Shown: positions 1 to 11,037, counted from the first letter of the stretch. The stretch: DNA of 64,000 bases from VAZQ01 sp963817015 (GCA_963817015.1 CAWFMV010000019.1:62001-126000), one strand, 5' to 3'. Notes: generated by a model not told the origin, from the letters alone. Translations and numbers: made by a program.

Positions 1-327
1 GGTGTCGATCTCGTCGGGATCGACCTTGGCGTCACTGTACTGGCGCTCGATGAAGGCGCCGAGCGCGTCGGCGTCAATGGCTTCCTCGCCCTCACTCGAA
101 TAGGGCGTGAGCAGAATGTCGGACTGATAGAAGGTCTCGCGCTTTGTCACCACGTAGCGGCTGTCGAGCCGCTCCAGCACGATGCGCGAGAACACGAGGT
201 GCGAGGTCGACGAGCCGATGTCGACGCCGACGCTGAGGACGACGATCTCGTCCTCGTCGACGAGCGAGCGGCCGGTCGAGGAAAAGAAAACGCGTCCGCC
301 TTGCGCTTCGTCATTCATGTCTTGCAT
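1..327 (-). CDS. eutA: EutA-like ethanolamine ammonia-lyase reactivating factor, N-terminal part
   Basis: Only the first 109 codons lie in the window; the gene runs off the left edge. The N-terminus carries an actin/Hsp70-type phosphate-binding segment, VGVDIGSSTSHLVFSRIVLE, at about residues 33-52. In EutA this ATPase exchanges damaged adenosylcobalamin in ethanolamine ammonia-lyase, a cytoplasmic role. The following stretch (RETFYQSD, then a tyrosine-rich turn) also fits EutA. Two in-frame ATGs compete, at 327 and 318; neither has a clear Shine-Dalgarno. I expect the ammonia-lyase genes just outside the window. Family assignment is from recognition of the N-terminus only, so another ASKHA-fold reactivase is possible. 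Confidence 0.72.
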   Translation of the reverse strand, partial: MQDMNDEAQGGRVFFSSTGRSLVDEDEIVVLSVGVDIGSSTSHLVFSRIVLERLDSRYVVTKRETFYQSDILLTPYSSEGEEAIDADALGAFIERQYSDAKVDPDEIDT

Positions 328-409
328 CCAGTTGAAGCGCTGTAGCGGTGGGTTGAGCGATCGAGCCCGAGGCGTTAGAGAGAATCGAGGTCACTCGATC
401 CGCGCGCGC

Positions 410-446
410 AACCCACCATTATCAGTCTCTCGGCATATGGTGGGTT
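410..446. repeat. 10-bp perfect hairpin between eutA-like and cupin genes
   Basis: AACCCACCAT (410-419) pairs perfectly with ATGGTGGGTT (437-446) across a 17-nt loop. There is no T-run, so it is not a classical terminator. It lies in the gap between two co-directional minus-strand genes and looks like a dispersed intergenic palindrome. Confidence 0.5.
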
Positions 447-525
447 ACGCGTCGGGTGAACGTCCTGGCACTCGGCATGCCGCGTCGTGGCCACGCTAAC
501 CTACCGCTACAATTCCCTGGTCTGA

Positions 526-1748
526 TCACGCGCCCACGAACTTCGGCACCACGGTGCCCTTCTTGTAGAAGTCGGCCTCCATCCGGTTCACCGCGCCTTC
601 CGCCTTGAGCTTTTCGGCGAATTCGTCGCGCAGATACGGATCCTCCATGTAGTAGGGGATCGCGGTGCCGCCTTCCGGGATATCCATGGCGGTGTAGTCG
701 GTGTGCTTCTCGCCGGGCGGGCCGGGCTCGCGGCCGGGATTGTGCGGACCGAACCAGGCGGTCAGCCGGAAGCCTTCCTTGGAGGCGTTGAAGTGCTGGT
801 GATACCAGCGCGCGCCGCCAGGTGCCGCCGACACCATGCCGAACTGGTAGTAGTCCACCCGCTTGACCTCTCCGGCCTTGCCGTCCTTCCAGGGCGTCAC
901 GCCGTTCCGCTCCGGCCACGTATAGGTGTAGCCGTTGCCTTTCAGGCAGATCAGCACGGCGGCCGACGTGTGGGCGTGCGCCTTGGAATAGCGGCCGACC
1001 TCGTGCTGGCCGATCCACAGATAGAACGTGTTGCCGGTCATGAACGGCTCGACCCGGCGCCAGCCGACCGAGCGGCGATTGTCGAGCGGCAGGTCGCAAT
1101 TGATGACGTCGGGCACGAAGTTGGTGCGGCGCATCGCGAGGCCGCGCACCGGATCGGGCTCGATGTCGTCCTTGTACTTGTAGAAGTCGTCGGCGCCCGA
1201 GAACCGGTCCTTGAACTGGTAGGGCACGTTGAAGATGAAATCGGTGTTGTTGATGAGGTTCATCAGGTTCGGCGCGGTGGTGCCGGCGATCAGCACCGCG
1301 GGCGAGGAGCTTGCATTGACGAGCCGATGCCAGGCGTTGACCGGGATCGAGAACAGCGAGCCCTTCTGCCATTCGAACACGTGCTTCTTGCTGTCGTTGT
1401 CGAGCCACACTTCAGTGGTGCCGCGGCCCTCGGCGACCAGATAGACTTCCTCGTAGATGTGCTTTTCCGGATTGAGCGCGCCAGCGCCCGGAATTTCGAC
1501 GACGTAGCAGCCCCATTTCCCTTCGGTGCCGTAAAGCTGGATGTAGGTGCCCTTGCCGCCCATGCGCTTCCACGGCTTCATCGGCAGATCGAGGACGGTC
1601 TTCAGACCCGACGTCGCGGAAGACCGGGATCGCCTTCGGACTCCATGAACAGGTCGTAGGGCGTCTTGGGACGGCCGAATTTGCCGACGCCGGCCCGGTC
1701 GATGCCGGTCGGCTCGTGCCAGTGGATCTTCTCGCTGACTTCGTGCAT
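526..1748 (-). CDS. Two-domain cupin protein, putative aromatic/oxo-acid dioxygenase-like
   Basis: About 407 residues containing two cupin beta-barrels. The first (about residues 80-170) has a metal-site segment with one His and Glu pair (KHIYEEVYLV) and a second motif with PVNAWHRL. The second barrel has HAHTSAAVL and RWYHQHF, a more complete His set. This bicupin layout resembles gentisate 1,2-dioxygenase relatives, and a better gentisate-dioxygenase candidate sits at 16.4-17.4 kb. Start 1748 is chosen because AGGAAAGAG precedes it by about 7 bases. Two single-base insertions near 1612-1640 shift the frame after residue about 36; the protein is otherwise continuous. It is divergent from a LysR gene, which probably controls it. 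Substrate unknown. Confidence 0.7.
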
Positions 1749-1918
1749 GGCGCGCTCTTTCCTGCTGCTGGCCGTGCCGTTGCGGATGGCCGAGGTTATA
1801 GGCCGGCCTGTCCGCCATACGCCAATTGTCGGCGACGTTTGATGCCCGGGCGGTTCCGTGGGCGCAGTGACGAGCTAGGGCCGGGCAATTCATGTTGTCC
1901 AATACTCTTTTTTGCTCA

Positions 1919-1941
1919 ATTCATATCAAAAATGTATGAAT
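1919..1941. promoter_or_regulatory. Candidate LysR-type operator, ATTCATA-N9-TATGAAT
   Basis: Perfect 7-bp inverted repeat with a 9-nt A-rich spacer in the divergent gap between the cupin gene and the LysR gene. A/T-rich dyads of this size are typical LysR boxes, and the position at the regulator's own 5' end suits autorepression. The site overlaps the alternative LysR start at 1932, which favours the start at 1974. Function is inferred. Confidence 0.55.
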
Positions 1942-1943
1942 GG

Positions 1944-1963
1944 CCAGGTGCGATCGCGCCTGG
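1944..1963. promoter_or_regulatory. 20-bp near-perfect GC palindrome before the LysR start
   Basis: CCAGGTGCGATCGCGCCTGG is symmetrical at 18 of 20 positions around GATC and ends 10 bases before the ATG at 1974. It could be a second operator or a structure in the leader mRNA that modulates initiation. Confidence 0.35.
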
Positions 1964-1973
1964 TGAGACCGGC

Positions 1974-2880
1974 ATGGCCAAGACCGATTGGCACCTGCTC
2001 GAATGTTTCCGCGTCGCCGGGCGGCTGCAGCACGTCACCCGCGCGGCCGAGCAACTCGGCACCAGCCAGCCGGCGTTGAGCCGCGCGCTGGCGCGGCTGC
2101 AGTCCGATATCGGCGTGCCGCTGTTCGAGCGGGCCGGCCGCTCGATCCGGTTCACCCGCTACGGCGAGCTGTTCCTGGCGCGGGTCGAGCGCGCGCTCGG
2201 CGAGATCGAGGAGGGCCGGCGTGAGCTCGCCGATCTGACAGAGCCCGGAGCGTGGGGCCGTGGCGCTCGGCTTCCTGCGCACGCTGGGCGCCAAATTCAT
2301 CCCGGAACTGGTGCGTCGCTTCAACGTCGGCCCAACCGCGCGGTGCGCTTTACCTTCGTGCAGAACAATAGCGCCGCGATCGAGGAGCAGCTCGAGCGTG
2401 GTGAGCTCGACCTCATGTTCGTGGCGGTGCCGTCCGGGCAGGCCGGCTTCGACTGGATGCGCGTCTTCGACCAGGAGTTGGTGCTGATCGTCCCCCGCAC
2501 GCATGCGCTGGCGCGCCGCCGGCAGGTGCGGCTGCGCGAGGTGGCCAGAGGAGCCGTTCGTGTCGTTCAAGGAGGGGCATGCGATCCGCCGCATGACGGA
2601 CGACCTCTGCCGGGCCGCCGGATTCACGCCGGACCTCGAGCTTCGAGGGCGACGATTCCAGCAGCGTGCCCGGCTTCGTGGCGGCTGGCTTCGGCGTCGC
2701 CATCGTGCCGCCCGAGAGCGCGCGCGCCGCCGACGTGGTGAGCTTGAGGATCTCCGAGCCGGTGGCGCGGCGGCCAATCGGTATTGCCTGGATGGAAGAC
2801 CGTTATTTGCCGGCAGGCGCACGTCTATTTCGCGATTTCGCGACTGCCGCGAAGCCCATTCAGCCTTGGCGACGCTCTGA
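1974..2880 (+). CDS. LysR-family transcriptional regulator
   Basis: N-terminal winged helix-turn-helix (about residues 4-65) with the diagnostic sequence AAEQLGTSQPALSRALARLQ, followed by a linker helix and a periplasmic-binding-like effector domain (MFVAVPSG, LVLIVPRTH, GFGVAIVPPE). Reconstructed length, about 300 residues, is normal. Four frameshifts are inferred, near 2250, 2335, 2546 and 2641, each with clean homology on both sides. An in-frame ATG at 1932 would add 14 residues but sits inside the dyad operator. It is divergent from the cupin gene and 105 bases upstream of the Liv-type transporter; either or both may be targets. The exact C-terminus is uncertain: an alternative frame stays open to 2989. 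Confidence 0.85.
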
Positions 2881-2985
2881 CGCTCGACTATCGACGAAGG
2901 TCGCGGTCGCGAGGGGCTTTTGGCCTCATGGCCGATCCTTTAAGATTCGCCAAGAGTGCCATTGTGCCAACGGGAGAGTTTGCAG

Positions 2986-4165
2986 ATGAGGCGCATCCTT
3001 CTTGCGACCACCGCGCTCGCCGTGCTCGCGGCCGCACCGGCGTCCGGCCCAACAGACGCAGCGTGAAGATCGGATTCGTCAGCACGTTCAGCGGCCCGAC
3101 CGCCGTGATCGGCAACGACATGCGCAACTCGTTCGAGCTCGCGCTCGATCATCTGGGCCGCAAGATGGGCGGTCTACCGGTCGAGGTGATCTACGAGGAC
3201 GACCAGCAGAAGCCTGAAGTCGGCGTCCAGAAGACCCAGAAGCTGATCGAGTCCGACAAGGTCAATTTCATCGTCGGCTACATCTGGTCGAACGTGCTGC
3301 TGGCCTCGCTCAAGCCGGCGGTCGACTCGCAGACCTTCCTGATCAGCGCCAATGCCGGCCCCTCGCAGATCGCCGGCGAGCTGTGCTCGCCGTTCTTCTT
3401 CTCGACCTCCTGGCAGAACGACCAGACGCCCGCAGGCGATGGGCGAATACATGAACCAGAAGGGCGTGAAGTCGGCCTTCCTGATCGGCCCGAACTATGC
3501 GGCCGGCAAGGACATGCTGACCGGCGTGCGCGCCACCTTCAAGGGCCAGCATCATCGGCGAGGAGCTGACCAAGTGGCCCGACCAGCTCGACTTCTCGAC
3601 CGAGCTGTCGAAGGTGCGCGCCGCCAAGCCGGACGCGGTGTTCGTGTTCTATCCGGGCGCCGCCGGCGTGCAGTTCCTGACCCAATATGCGCAGGCCGGC
3701 CTCAAGGGCCAGATTCCGCTCTACACCGCGTTCACGATCGATGCGCTCTCGCTGCCGCTGCAGAAGGACCTCGCGCTCGGCGTGCCGGGCACGCAGCAGT
3801 GGGTCAACGATCTGCCCAACGACGCCAACAAGAAGTTCGTCGCGGACTTCCGCGCCAAGCACAAGGCCTATCCGTCGTTCTACGGCGCGCAGGCCTATGA
3901 CGCGGTCAACCTGATCAACAGCGCGGTGGTGGCGTCAAGCGGCGACCTGACCAAGAAGGATGCGATGCGCGACGAGATGCGCAAGGCCAATTACGCATCG
4001 GTGCGCGGGCCGTACAAATACGGCAACAACCACTTCCCGATCCAGAACTTCTACCTGCAGGACGTGGTGAAGGACGCCGAAGGCAACCTGACGCTCAAGA
4101 CGGTCGCGACCATCGTCAAGGACAGCCAGGACAAGTTTCACGATAAGTGCCCGATGAAGTGGTAA
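2986..4165 (+). CDS. ABC transporter periplasmic binding protein, Liv/Peripla_BP_6 type
   Basis: Secreted solute-binding protein of the leucine/isoleucine/valine family. A GGGAGAG Shine-Dalgarno precedes the ATG, a short signal peptide rich in Leu and Ala follows, and the mature part opens with KIGFVSTFSGPTAVIGND, the standard first strand and ligand loop. Later blocks such as FIVGYIWSNVLLA and AFLIGPNYAAGKD fit the two-lobed fold. The C-terminus ends with FHDKCPMKW. Frameshifts occur near 3050, 3430 and 3548. In this family ligands include branched-chain amino acids, amides and many aromatic acids; the neighbouring ring-cleavage genes make an aromatic or oxo-acid ligand plausible. Partner permeases and ATPases follow directly. 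Confidence 0.88.
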
Positions 4166-4284
4166 GGCGTGCACCGTTTCATCATTGCCGCTCTCGCGAA
4201 GGCACCCGGGCATGCAGCAATCTCCGGGCTTGCGGAATTGCCGCAGGCGCGATCCTCTCTATGAGATGACGTGCGTGCCGCAGG

Positions 4285-4388
4285 CGCCTCCCTCCCCCCT
4301 TGCGGGGGAGGGATGGGGAGGGGGGTGGCAACGGACTCGGCATTTGCTGGTACCCCCCTCCCTGTCCCTCCCCCGCAAGGGGGAGGGA
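4285..4388. repeat. Large G/C-tract inverted repeat inside the transporter operon
   Basis: Two arms of about 36 bases, the left with CTTGCGGGGGAGGG and the right with CCCTCCCCCGCAAG, face each other around a 35-base centre. Each arm is itself imperfectly palindromic. It occupies most of the 275-base gap between binding-protein and permease genes. Such units are dispersed through related genomes and can stabilise the upstream mRNA, giving an excess of binding protein over membrane parts. Confidence 0.75.
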
Positions 4389-4440
4389 ACGCCGTGGCGC
4401 GCGCCGTCACCATCCCACCGATGTGGCCGCGGAAACGCCG

Positions 4441-5358
4441 ATGCTGCTCTTCCTCGAACAGTGCCTGAACGGGTTGCAGTTCGGGCTGCTGCTGTTCCTG
4501 CTCGCCGCCGGCCTGACGCTGGTGTTCGGCATCATGGACCTGGTCAACCTGGCGCATGGCTCGCTCTACATGGTCGGCGCCTATTTCGCGGCGACATTTG
4601 TGGCCTCGACCGACAGCTTCCTGCTCGGCGCCATCCTGGCGCTCGGCGCTACCGTTCTGGTCGGCATGGCGCGTCGAGGTCGTGGCGATGCGCCGGCTCT
4701 ACGGCCGCGATCATCTCGATCACGTGCTCGGCACGTTCGGGCTGATCCTGTTCTTCAACGAGCGGTGCGGATCGTCTGGGGGCCGGCCGGCTTGACGCTG
4801 CCGCTGCCGGACTGGCTCAACACCTCGGTGCGCGTCCTGCCGGGGCTCGACTATCCGACCTATCGCATCGCCATCATCGTCACCGCGCTGCTGGTCGCGC
4901 TCTTTCTCTATGTGCTGGTGATGCGCACGCGCTCGGCATGCTGATCCGCGCCGGCGCCTCCAACCGCGAGATGACCGGCGCGCTCGGGGTCAATATCAAT
5001 CTGCTCTATACGCTGGTGTTCGGGCTCGGCGCGGCGCTCGCGGCGCTCGCCGGCCTGATGCAGGCGCCGATCCAGACCGTGCAGATCGGCATGGGCGAGA
5101 ACATCCTGATCCTCGCCTTCGTGGTGATCATCATCGGCGGCATCGGCTCGATCCGCGGCGCCTTCATCGCGGCCATCATGGTCGGGCTCATCGACACGAT
5201 CGGGCGCGCGTTCCTGCCGGATCTGCTTGCGGCTGGTGCTGAGCTCGCGCAGCGCCTCGACGGTGGCGCCGGCCTTGTCCTCGATGCTGATCTATCTGCT
5301 GATGGCGATCGTGCTGGTGGTGCGGCCGGCGGGCCTGTTCCCGGTGGCGGGCAAATGA
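4441..5358 (+). CDS. Branched-chain-amino-acid-type ABC permease, LivH family
   Basis: Inner-membrane permease of about 305 residues with eight or so hydrophobic segments. The N-terminal FGLLLFLLAAGLTLVFGIMD and NLAHGSLYMVGAY motifs are diagnostic of LivH, as are the cytoplasmic-loop residues of the EAA-like region (RAGASNREMTGALGVN) and the terminal RPAGLFP. Frameshifts lie near 4672, 4765, 4935 and 5230. The stop overlaps the next start in an ATGA arrangement (5355-5358), indicating translational coupling with the LivM partner. Confidence 0.88.
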
Positions 5359-6356
5359 CCGCCTGGCTTACACCCCGCAATGTCGTCGTCGCCGGCCTTG
5401 CTTCTGTTTCTCGCGTTGGTGCCGGTCTATGTGGCGGTGACCGGCAACGCGTTCCTGATGACGCTGTTCACCCGCATCGTCATCCTGGCGATCGCGGCGA
5501 CCAGCCTCAACCTGATCCTCGGCTATGGCGGCATGGTGAGCTTCGGCCACGCCGTCTATCTCGGGGTCGGCGGCTATGCGGTCGGCATCCTGGCCTACGA
5601 GGGCGTCGCGTCGGGCTTCGTGCAATGGCCGGTCGCCATCGCGGTGTCGGCGCTGTTCGCGCTCATCGTCGGCGCGCTGTCGCTGCGCACGCGCGGCGTC
5701 TATTTCATCATGATCACGCTCGCCTTCGCGCAGCTCGTCTACTATTTCGGGGTCGGGCTCGATCGCTACGGCGCCGACGACGGCCTGACGATCTATCGGC
5801 GCAGCCAGTTCGGCGATCTCCTCAATCTCTCCAACCGCACCGAGTTCTACTATCTCTGCCTGCTCTGCTGCGTCGGCACCATCTATCTGGTCTGGCGGCT
5901 GGTGAATTCGCGCTTCGGCATGGTGGTGCAGGGCGCGCGCTCGAACGACCGCCGCATGCAGGCGATCGGCTTTCCGACCTATCGCTATCGCCTGACCTGC
6001 TTCGTGATCGCCGGCACGCTCTGCGGGCTCGCCGGCGCGCTGCTCGCCAATCACACCGGCTTCATCAGCCCGGCCATCATGCACTGGACGCGCTCGGGCG
6101 ATCTCATCGTGATGGTCGTGCTCGGCGGCATGGCGTCGTCGTTCGGCCCGCTCATCGGCGCGGTGACGCTCCTGGTGCTGGAGGAGATGCTGCCGGTGCT
6201 GATCCGGCTGCTCGCATCCGCGCGTGGTCGGAGCCGCAGGTCGCGGTGAAAGTCTCGGAATATTGGCAGATCGTGCTCGGGCCGCTGTTCCTGCTGGTGG
6301 TGCTGTTCGCGCGCGGCGGCATCAACGGCCTGCTGGAGGGCACGCGCCGTGGCTGA
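5355..6356 (+). CDS. Branched-chain-amino-acid-type ABC permease, LivM family
   Basis: Second permease of the importer, about 330 residues with multiple membrane spans. LNLILGYGGMVSFGHAVYLG is the canonical LivM signature, followed by LRTRGVYFIMITLAFAQL and GSFILG-type late blocks. One indel near 5395 joins the start to the main frame and another lies near 6212. The last codons overlap the GTG start of the ATPase gene at 6349. Together with the LivH partner it forms the channel for the ligand captured by the protein at 2986-4165. Confidence 0.88.
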   Translation: MTAWLTPRNVVVAGLASVSRVGAGLCGGDRQRVPDDAVHPHRHPGDRGDQPQPDPRLWRHGELRPRRLSRGRRLCGRHPGLRGRRVGLRAMAGRHRGVGAVRAHRRRAVAAHARRLFHHDHARLRAARLLFRGRARSLRRRRRPDDLSAQPVRRSPQSLQPHRVLLSLPALLRRHHLSGLAAGEFALRHGGAGRALERPPHAGDRLSDLSLSPDLLRDRRHALRARRRAARQSHRLHQPGHHALDALGRSHRDGRARRHGVVVRPAHRRGDAPGAGGDAAGADPAARIRAWSEPQVAVKVSEYWQIVLGPLFLLVVLFARGGINGLLEGTRRG

Positions 6357-7124
6357 TGCGCTCCTCGCAGATCGACGGCCTCACCAAGCGCTTCGGTGGC
6401 GTCGTGGCCTCCGACGGCATCATCGCTCGCCATTCCGCCGGGCGAGCTGCACGCCATCATCGGGCCGAACGGCGCCGGCAAGACCACGCTTGATCGGACA
6501 GCTCACCGGCGAGATCGCACCCGACGCGGGCGCAATCCGCTTTGACGGTCGCGACATCACCGCGCTGCCGGTCCATCAGCGCAGCGCGCTCGGGCTCGCG
6601 CGCTCGTTCCAGATCACCTCGCTGTTTCTCGATTTCACCACGCTCGACAATGTGGCGCTGGCGGTGCAGGCGCATGCCGGTCATTCGTTCCGCTTCTGGC
6701 GCAATGCGCGCGCAGAGCCCGAGCTGCGCGAGCCGGCGCGCGCGGCGCTGGCGCAGGTCGGCCTCGCGCACCGCGCCGACGAGCGCTGCGCCAATCTCAG
6801 CCACGGCGAGCATCGCCAGCTCGAGATCGCGATGGCGCTGGCGACGCGTCCGCGCATGCTGCTGCTCGACGAGCCGATGGCGGGCATGGGGCCGGACGAG
6901 TTGGCGCGCATGGTCGAGATGCTGCAAAGTGCTCAAGTCGAAGCTCACCATCCTGCTGATCGAGCACGACATGGAGGCGGTGTTCGCGCTCGCCGACCGC
7001 ATCACCGTGCTGGTCTACGGGCGAGTGATTGCGTCCGATGTGCCCGCCGCCATCCGTGCCAACGTCGAGGTGCGCAAGGCCTATCTGGGCGCGCCCGATG
7101 AGCAAGCGGTCGAGCAGGTGGTGC

Positions 7125-7132
<8 letters not shown>
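6349..7132 (+). CDS. ABC transporter ATPase, LivG family
   Basis: Cytoplasmic ATPase of about 260 residues. Walker A reads GPNGAGKTTL, the signature region is NLSHGEHRQLEIAMAL (LSHGE replaces LSGGQ, common in LivG), Walker B is MLLLDEPMAGM and the switch His is in LIEHDME. The GTG start overlaps the end of the permease gene and follows GGAGGG by 9 bases. Frameshifts are inferred near 6369, 6425, 6488 and 6928. Its last codons overlap the LivF start. Confidence 0.9.
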
Positions 7133-7836
<704 letters not shown>

Positions 7837-7866
7837 AGGCATTCTTGTGAAGGCATACTCGCCCTG

Positions 7867-9284
7867 ATGAGCGACGCTCCCATCATTGTCTGGTTTCGCG
7901 ACGACCTGCGCATCGCCGATCATCCGGCGCTGGCGGCGGCTGCGCGCGCCGGCGCGCCGTTGCTTTGTCTCTATGTCCTGGACGAGGAAGGCGCCCGCCC
8001 GCTCGGCGGCGCGTCACGCTGGTGGCTTGCCGGCTCGCTGCGCGCGCTTGATCAGGAACTGCAGAAAAAGGGCAATCGCCTTGTGCTGCGGCGCGGGGCG
8101 GCGGCGCGCATCGTGCCGGCGCTTGCCGCCGAGATCGGCGCGCGTGCTATGCATTGGAACCGCCGCTACGAAGCGCAAGGCATCGCGGCCGATGACGATG
8201 TGGCGGCTGCGCTGAAGCGAGGTGGCATCGCGGTCGAGACCCATCATGCCAACCTGCTGGCCGAGCCGACGGACAAGCCGCCCAAGGTGTTCACGCCGTT
8301 CTGGCGCCGCTTGTGTGCGGGCGAGCCGCCGCGGCAGCCGCTGCCGGCGCCTGCCCGATTGGCCGCAGCGCCCGAGGTGACGAGCGAGCGCCTCGATGAC
8401 TGGCAGCTCGAGCCCACCAAGCCGGACTGGGCCGGAGGACTGCGCGCCACCTGGACGCCGGGCGAAGCCGGTGCACGTGCGCGTCTGAAGGAGTTTCTCC
8501 AGAAACGCATCGCAGGCTACGCGTCGCGGCGCGATCGCCCCGACGATGAGGCCACCTCGCGGCTGTCGCCGCATCTGCGCTTCGGCGAGATCAGCCCGTT
8601 CCAGGTCTGGCATGCCGCGCAGTTCGTCGCCGAGAAGGATCAGCGTGTTCGGCGCGATATTGAAAAATTTCTGTCCGAATTGGGTTGGCGCGAGTTCAGC
8701 CATCACCTGCTGCATGGCTTTCCGGACCTGGCGTCACGCAACCTGCAGGACCGCTTCGACGCCTTCCCGTGGGCGAGCAATGCCGTCGGCGTTGCGCGCC
8801 TGGCAGCGCGGCCTCACAGGTTACCCAATCGTTGACGCCGGCATGCGGCAGCTCTGGCAGACCGGCTGGATGCACAACCGCGTGCGCATGGTGGTGGCCT
8901 CGTTCCTGATCAAGCACCTGCTCATCAACTGGACCGAAGGCGAGCGCTGGTTCTGGGACACGCTGGTCGATGCCGACCCCGCCAACAACCCGGCAAGCTG
9001 GCAATGGGTGGCAGGCTGCGGCGCCGACGCCGCGCCCTATTTCCGCATCTTCAACCCGGTTCTGCAGGGCGAGAAATTCGATCCGGACGGCCGCTATGTC
9101 CGCGAATTCGTGCCGGAATTGGCAAGGCTTCCCGATGCGGTCGTGCACAAGCCCTGGACGGCGCCGCCACTGCTGCTGCGGGAGGCGGGGATCACGCTCG
9201 GCAAGACCTACCCGGAGCCCCTTGTCGACCATGCGCAGGCGCGCCAGCGCGCGCTCGCAAGCCTTCGAGCGATTGAAAAAGTAA
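7867..9284 (+). CDS. phrB: Deoxyribodipyrimidine photolyase (class I CPD photolyase)
   Basis: Light-driven repair of cyclobutane pyrimidine dimers. The N-terminal photolyase domain begins IIVWFRDDLRIADHPAL (antenna-pocket fold); the C-terminal FAD domain contains LSPHLRFGEISP, WREFSHHLL, GMRQLWQTGWMHNRVRM and NPASWQWVAGCGADAAPYFR, all family signatures that line the flavin site. Two frameshifts are inferred, near 8790 and 9259. After the second, the natural C-terminus is probably AFERLKK ending at 9284 rather than the read-through stop at 9322. Reconstructed length of about 472 residues is typical. It starts 30 bases after livF and may share its transcript. Confidence 0.93.
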
Positions 9285-9370
9285 AAATAGTCATCGCCTG
9301 GAGGTATTTTGTAACCGATTAGTAACCGCGATGGCTTCCTATTCAGTTACCATGAATGGGGACCACGGGT

Positions 9371-10061
9371 ATGAATTAACGGCACCACCAGCGCAACGCC
9401 ATCGGGCGCTGCAACCACCGCGCAAACCGCTTCGCAGCAGACACCAAAGAGCGCGAGCGACAATGCGCCAGCCACCATCGGCCAGAAGGTCCTGCGTGGC
9501 GCGACCGTCGCAGTCGCGATCGCGATCGGTGCCACGGGCGGCACCTTCAGCGCCATCGGGTTCCTGGAGTACACGCAGCTCACGCAAGTGACTGAAGCGG
9601 CGCCGATGCCCACGCTCGTGGACGAGAACCGCGCTGTCTGGAGCGCGGTCACGCAGCTGCAGAACGATATCGCGGTGATCAAGTCCAATACCGAGAGCGC
9701 CCCGCGGGCTAGCAGTAGCAACTCCAGCGCCACCAGCAACAATGCGAACGGTCAGCTCTCGAACCTCAACGAGCGTTTCGACCGCATCGAGCGGCGCATC
9801 GATTCGCTGACGATCAAGGAGACCACCGGGTCGGTACCGGCTGCGTCGCTGCCGAAGGCCGCCTCCAACGCACCGCTGGCCGGCTGGTCGGTGCGCGACG
9901 TCTATCGCAACGCGGCGCTGATCCAGGGCACGAAGCTCGGCATGATGGAAGTTTCGCCGGGCGACAACATTCCGGGTCTCGGCCGCATCCACTCGATCCG
10001 CCAGCAGGACGGCCGCTGGGTCGTGATCACCTCGCGAGGCATCATCGCTCAACCGCGTTGA
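9371..10061 (+). CDS. Membrane-anchored coiled-coil protein of unknown function
   Basis: Not recognised as a named family. The reconstructed protein of about 229 residues has a low-complexity Ser/Thr/Ala/Gln N-terminus, one membrane segment (about residues 50-72, ATVAVAIAIGATGG then FSAIGFLEY), a long helical region with heptad-like spacing (AVTQLQNDIAVIKSN and NLNERFDRIERRIDSL), and a compact C-terminal domain of about 60 residues (GWSVRDVYRNAALIQG, VSPGDNIPGLGRIHSI). The C-terminal beta-rich module resembles small domains in envelope or pilus assembly proteins, but I would not name it. ATG 9371 requires one inserted base near 9376; otherwise the first usable start is GTG 9588. It is followed by a strong terminator. 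Confidence 0.6.
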
Positions 10062-10086
10062 TCAGAAATCGATTGTTGGTTGTCGC

Positions 10087-10112
10087 AATGCCCCGCGCGA
10101 GCGGGGCATTTT
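10087..10112 (+). terminator. Rho-independent terminator
   Basis: Perfect 10-bp stem AATGCCCCGC/GCGGGGCATT with a GCGA tetraloop followed by T residues, 26 bases after the stop of the coiled-coil gene. Confidence 0.85.
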
Positions 10113-10197
10113 GCTGTGTACCGCTGACTCAACGGTGAGGTGGCCTGCGCGGCCAAACCATGTCACAGTATTGCTCCTCCGAGCACGGGAGCACCGC

Positions 10198-11037
10198 ATG
10201 GCTGTTCGTCTTTCGCTTGTGATGACGCTCGCCGCCGGTATCGCACTGTTTGCGATCGCGTCTGCGCCTGCGCAGTCGCCGCCGGCTGCCAAGCCGGAGA
10301 TGCGGGAGAACTGCCCGGGCCTGGTGGCCTCCAAGGCGCCGCGCGCCATTCCGGCAGCACTTCAGTTGGCACTCAATCCCGACCAGGTGCGCATCAGCTA
10401 TTCGGGCCACTCGACATTCCTGGTCGAGAGCCCGCAGCTCGTGCGCGTGGCCACCGACTATAACGACTACGTGCGGCCGATGGTCCTGCCGGACATCGCG
10501 ACCATGAACCACGCGCATTCGACCCATTACACCGACCGGCCCGATCCACGCATTCCCCATGTGCTGCGCGGCTGGGGCCCGAGCCCCGAGCAGCCGGCGC
10601 GCCATGACGTGCAGGTGCGCGACGTGCGCGTGCGCAACGTGCCGACTAACATTCGCGACTGGGCCGGCGGTACCGAGCGCCACGGCAACTCGATCTTCAT
10701 CTACGAGATGGCGAACATGTGCATCGCCCATCTCGGCCATCTGCATCACACCCTCACGCAACAGCAGCTCGACGAAATGGGCCGCATCGACATCGTGTTC
10801 GCCCCCGTCGATGGCACGCTGACGCTCGACACCGAGGGCATGATCGATGTCCTGCAGTCGATGAAGGCGCAGCTCATAATCCCGATGCACTTCTTCAGCT
10901 CGTTCACGCTGCATCGCTTCCTCGACGTGGCCAAGAACCGTAAGTGGGACGCCGAGTTTGCTCCAGTCCCGACGACCACGGTCTCGAAGACGACGCTGCC
11001 GGCCAATCCCAAGGTGCTGGTGCTGCCGGGTCGGTAA
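10198..11037 (+). CDS. Secreted metallo-beta-lactamase-fold hydrolase (UlaG-like)
   Basis: 279 residues, intact. A cleavable signal peptide (about residues 1-24, ending SAPAQS) sends it to the periplasm. The body opens with VRISYSGHSTFLVESP, the hallmark strand pair of UlaG-type MBL proteins, followed by a His-containing metal segment around MNHAHSTHYTD and a second around AHLGHLHHTL, then FAPVDG and PMHFFSS. The canonical HxHxDH is altered (HAHSTHYTD), so metal coordination or activity may deviate. A purine-rich stretch (GAGCACGGGAG) precedes ATG 10198. Substrate unknown. Confidence 0.75.
   Translation: MAVRLSLVMTLAAGIALFAIASAPAQSPPAAKPEMRENCPGLVASKAPRAIPAALQLALNPDQVRISYSGHSTFLVESPQLVRVATDYNDYVRPMVLPDIATMNHAHSTHYTDRPDPRIPHVLRGWGPSPEQPARHDVQVRDVRVRNVPTNIRDWAGGTERHGNSIFIYEMANMCIAHLGHLHHTLTQQQLDEMGRIDIVFAPVDGTLTLDTEGMIDVLQSMKAQLIIPMHFFSSFTLHRFLDVAKNRKWDAEFAPVPTTTVSKTTLPANPKVLVLPGR

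Noticed and set aside
703..1659. Long plus-strand open frame opposite the bicupin gene
   Set aside because: Arises from the G/C-biased third positions of the real minus-strand gene; no family features and no ribosome site.
9300..9322. Read-through C-terminus of the photolyase to 9322
   Set aside because: One base removed near 9259 gives AFERLKK and a stop at 9284, a natural photolyase ending.
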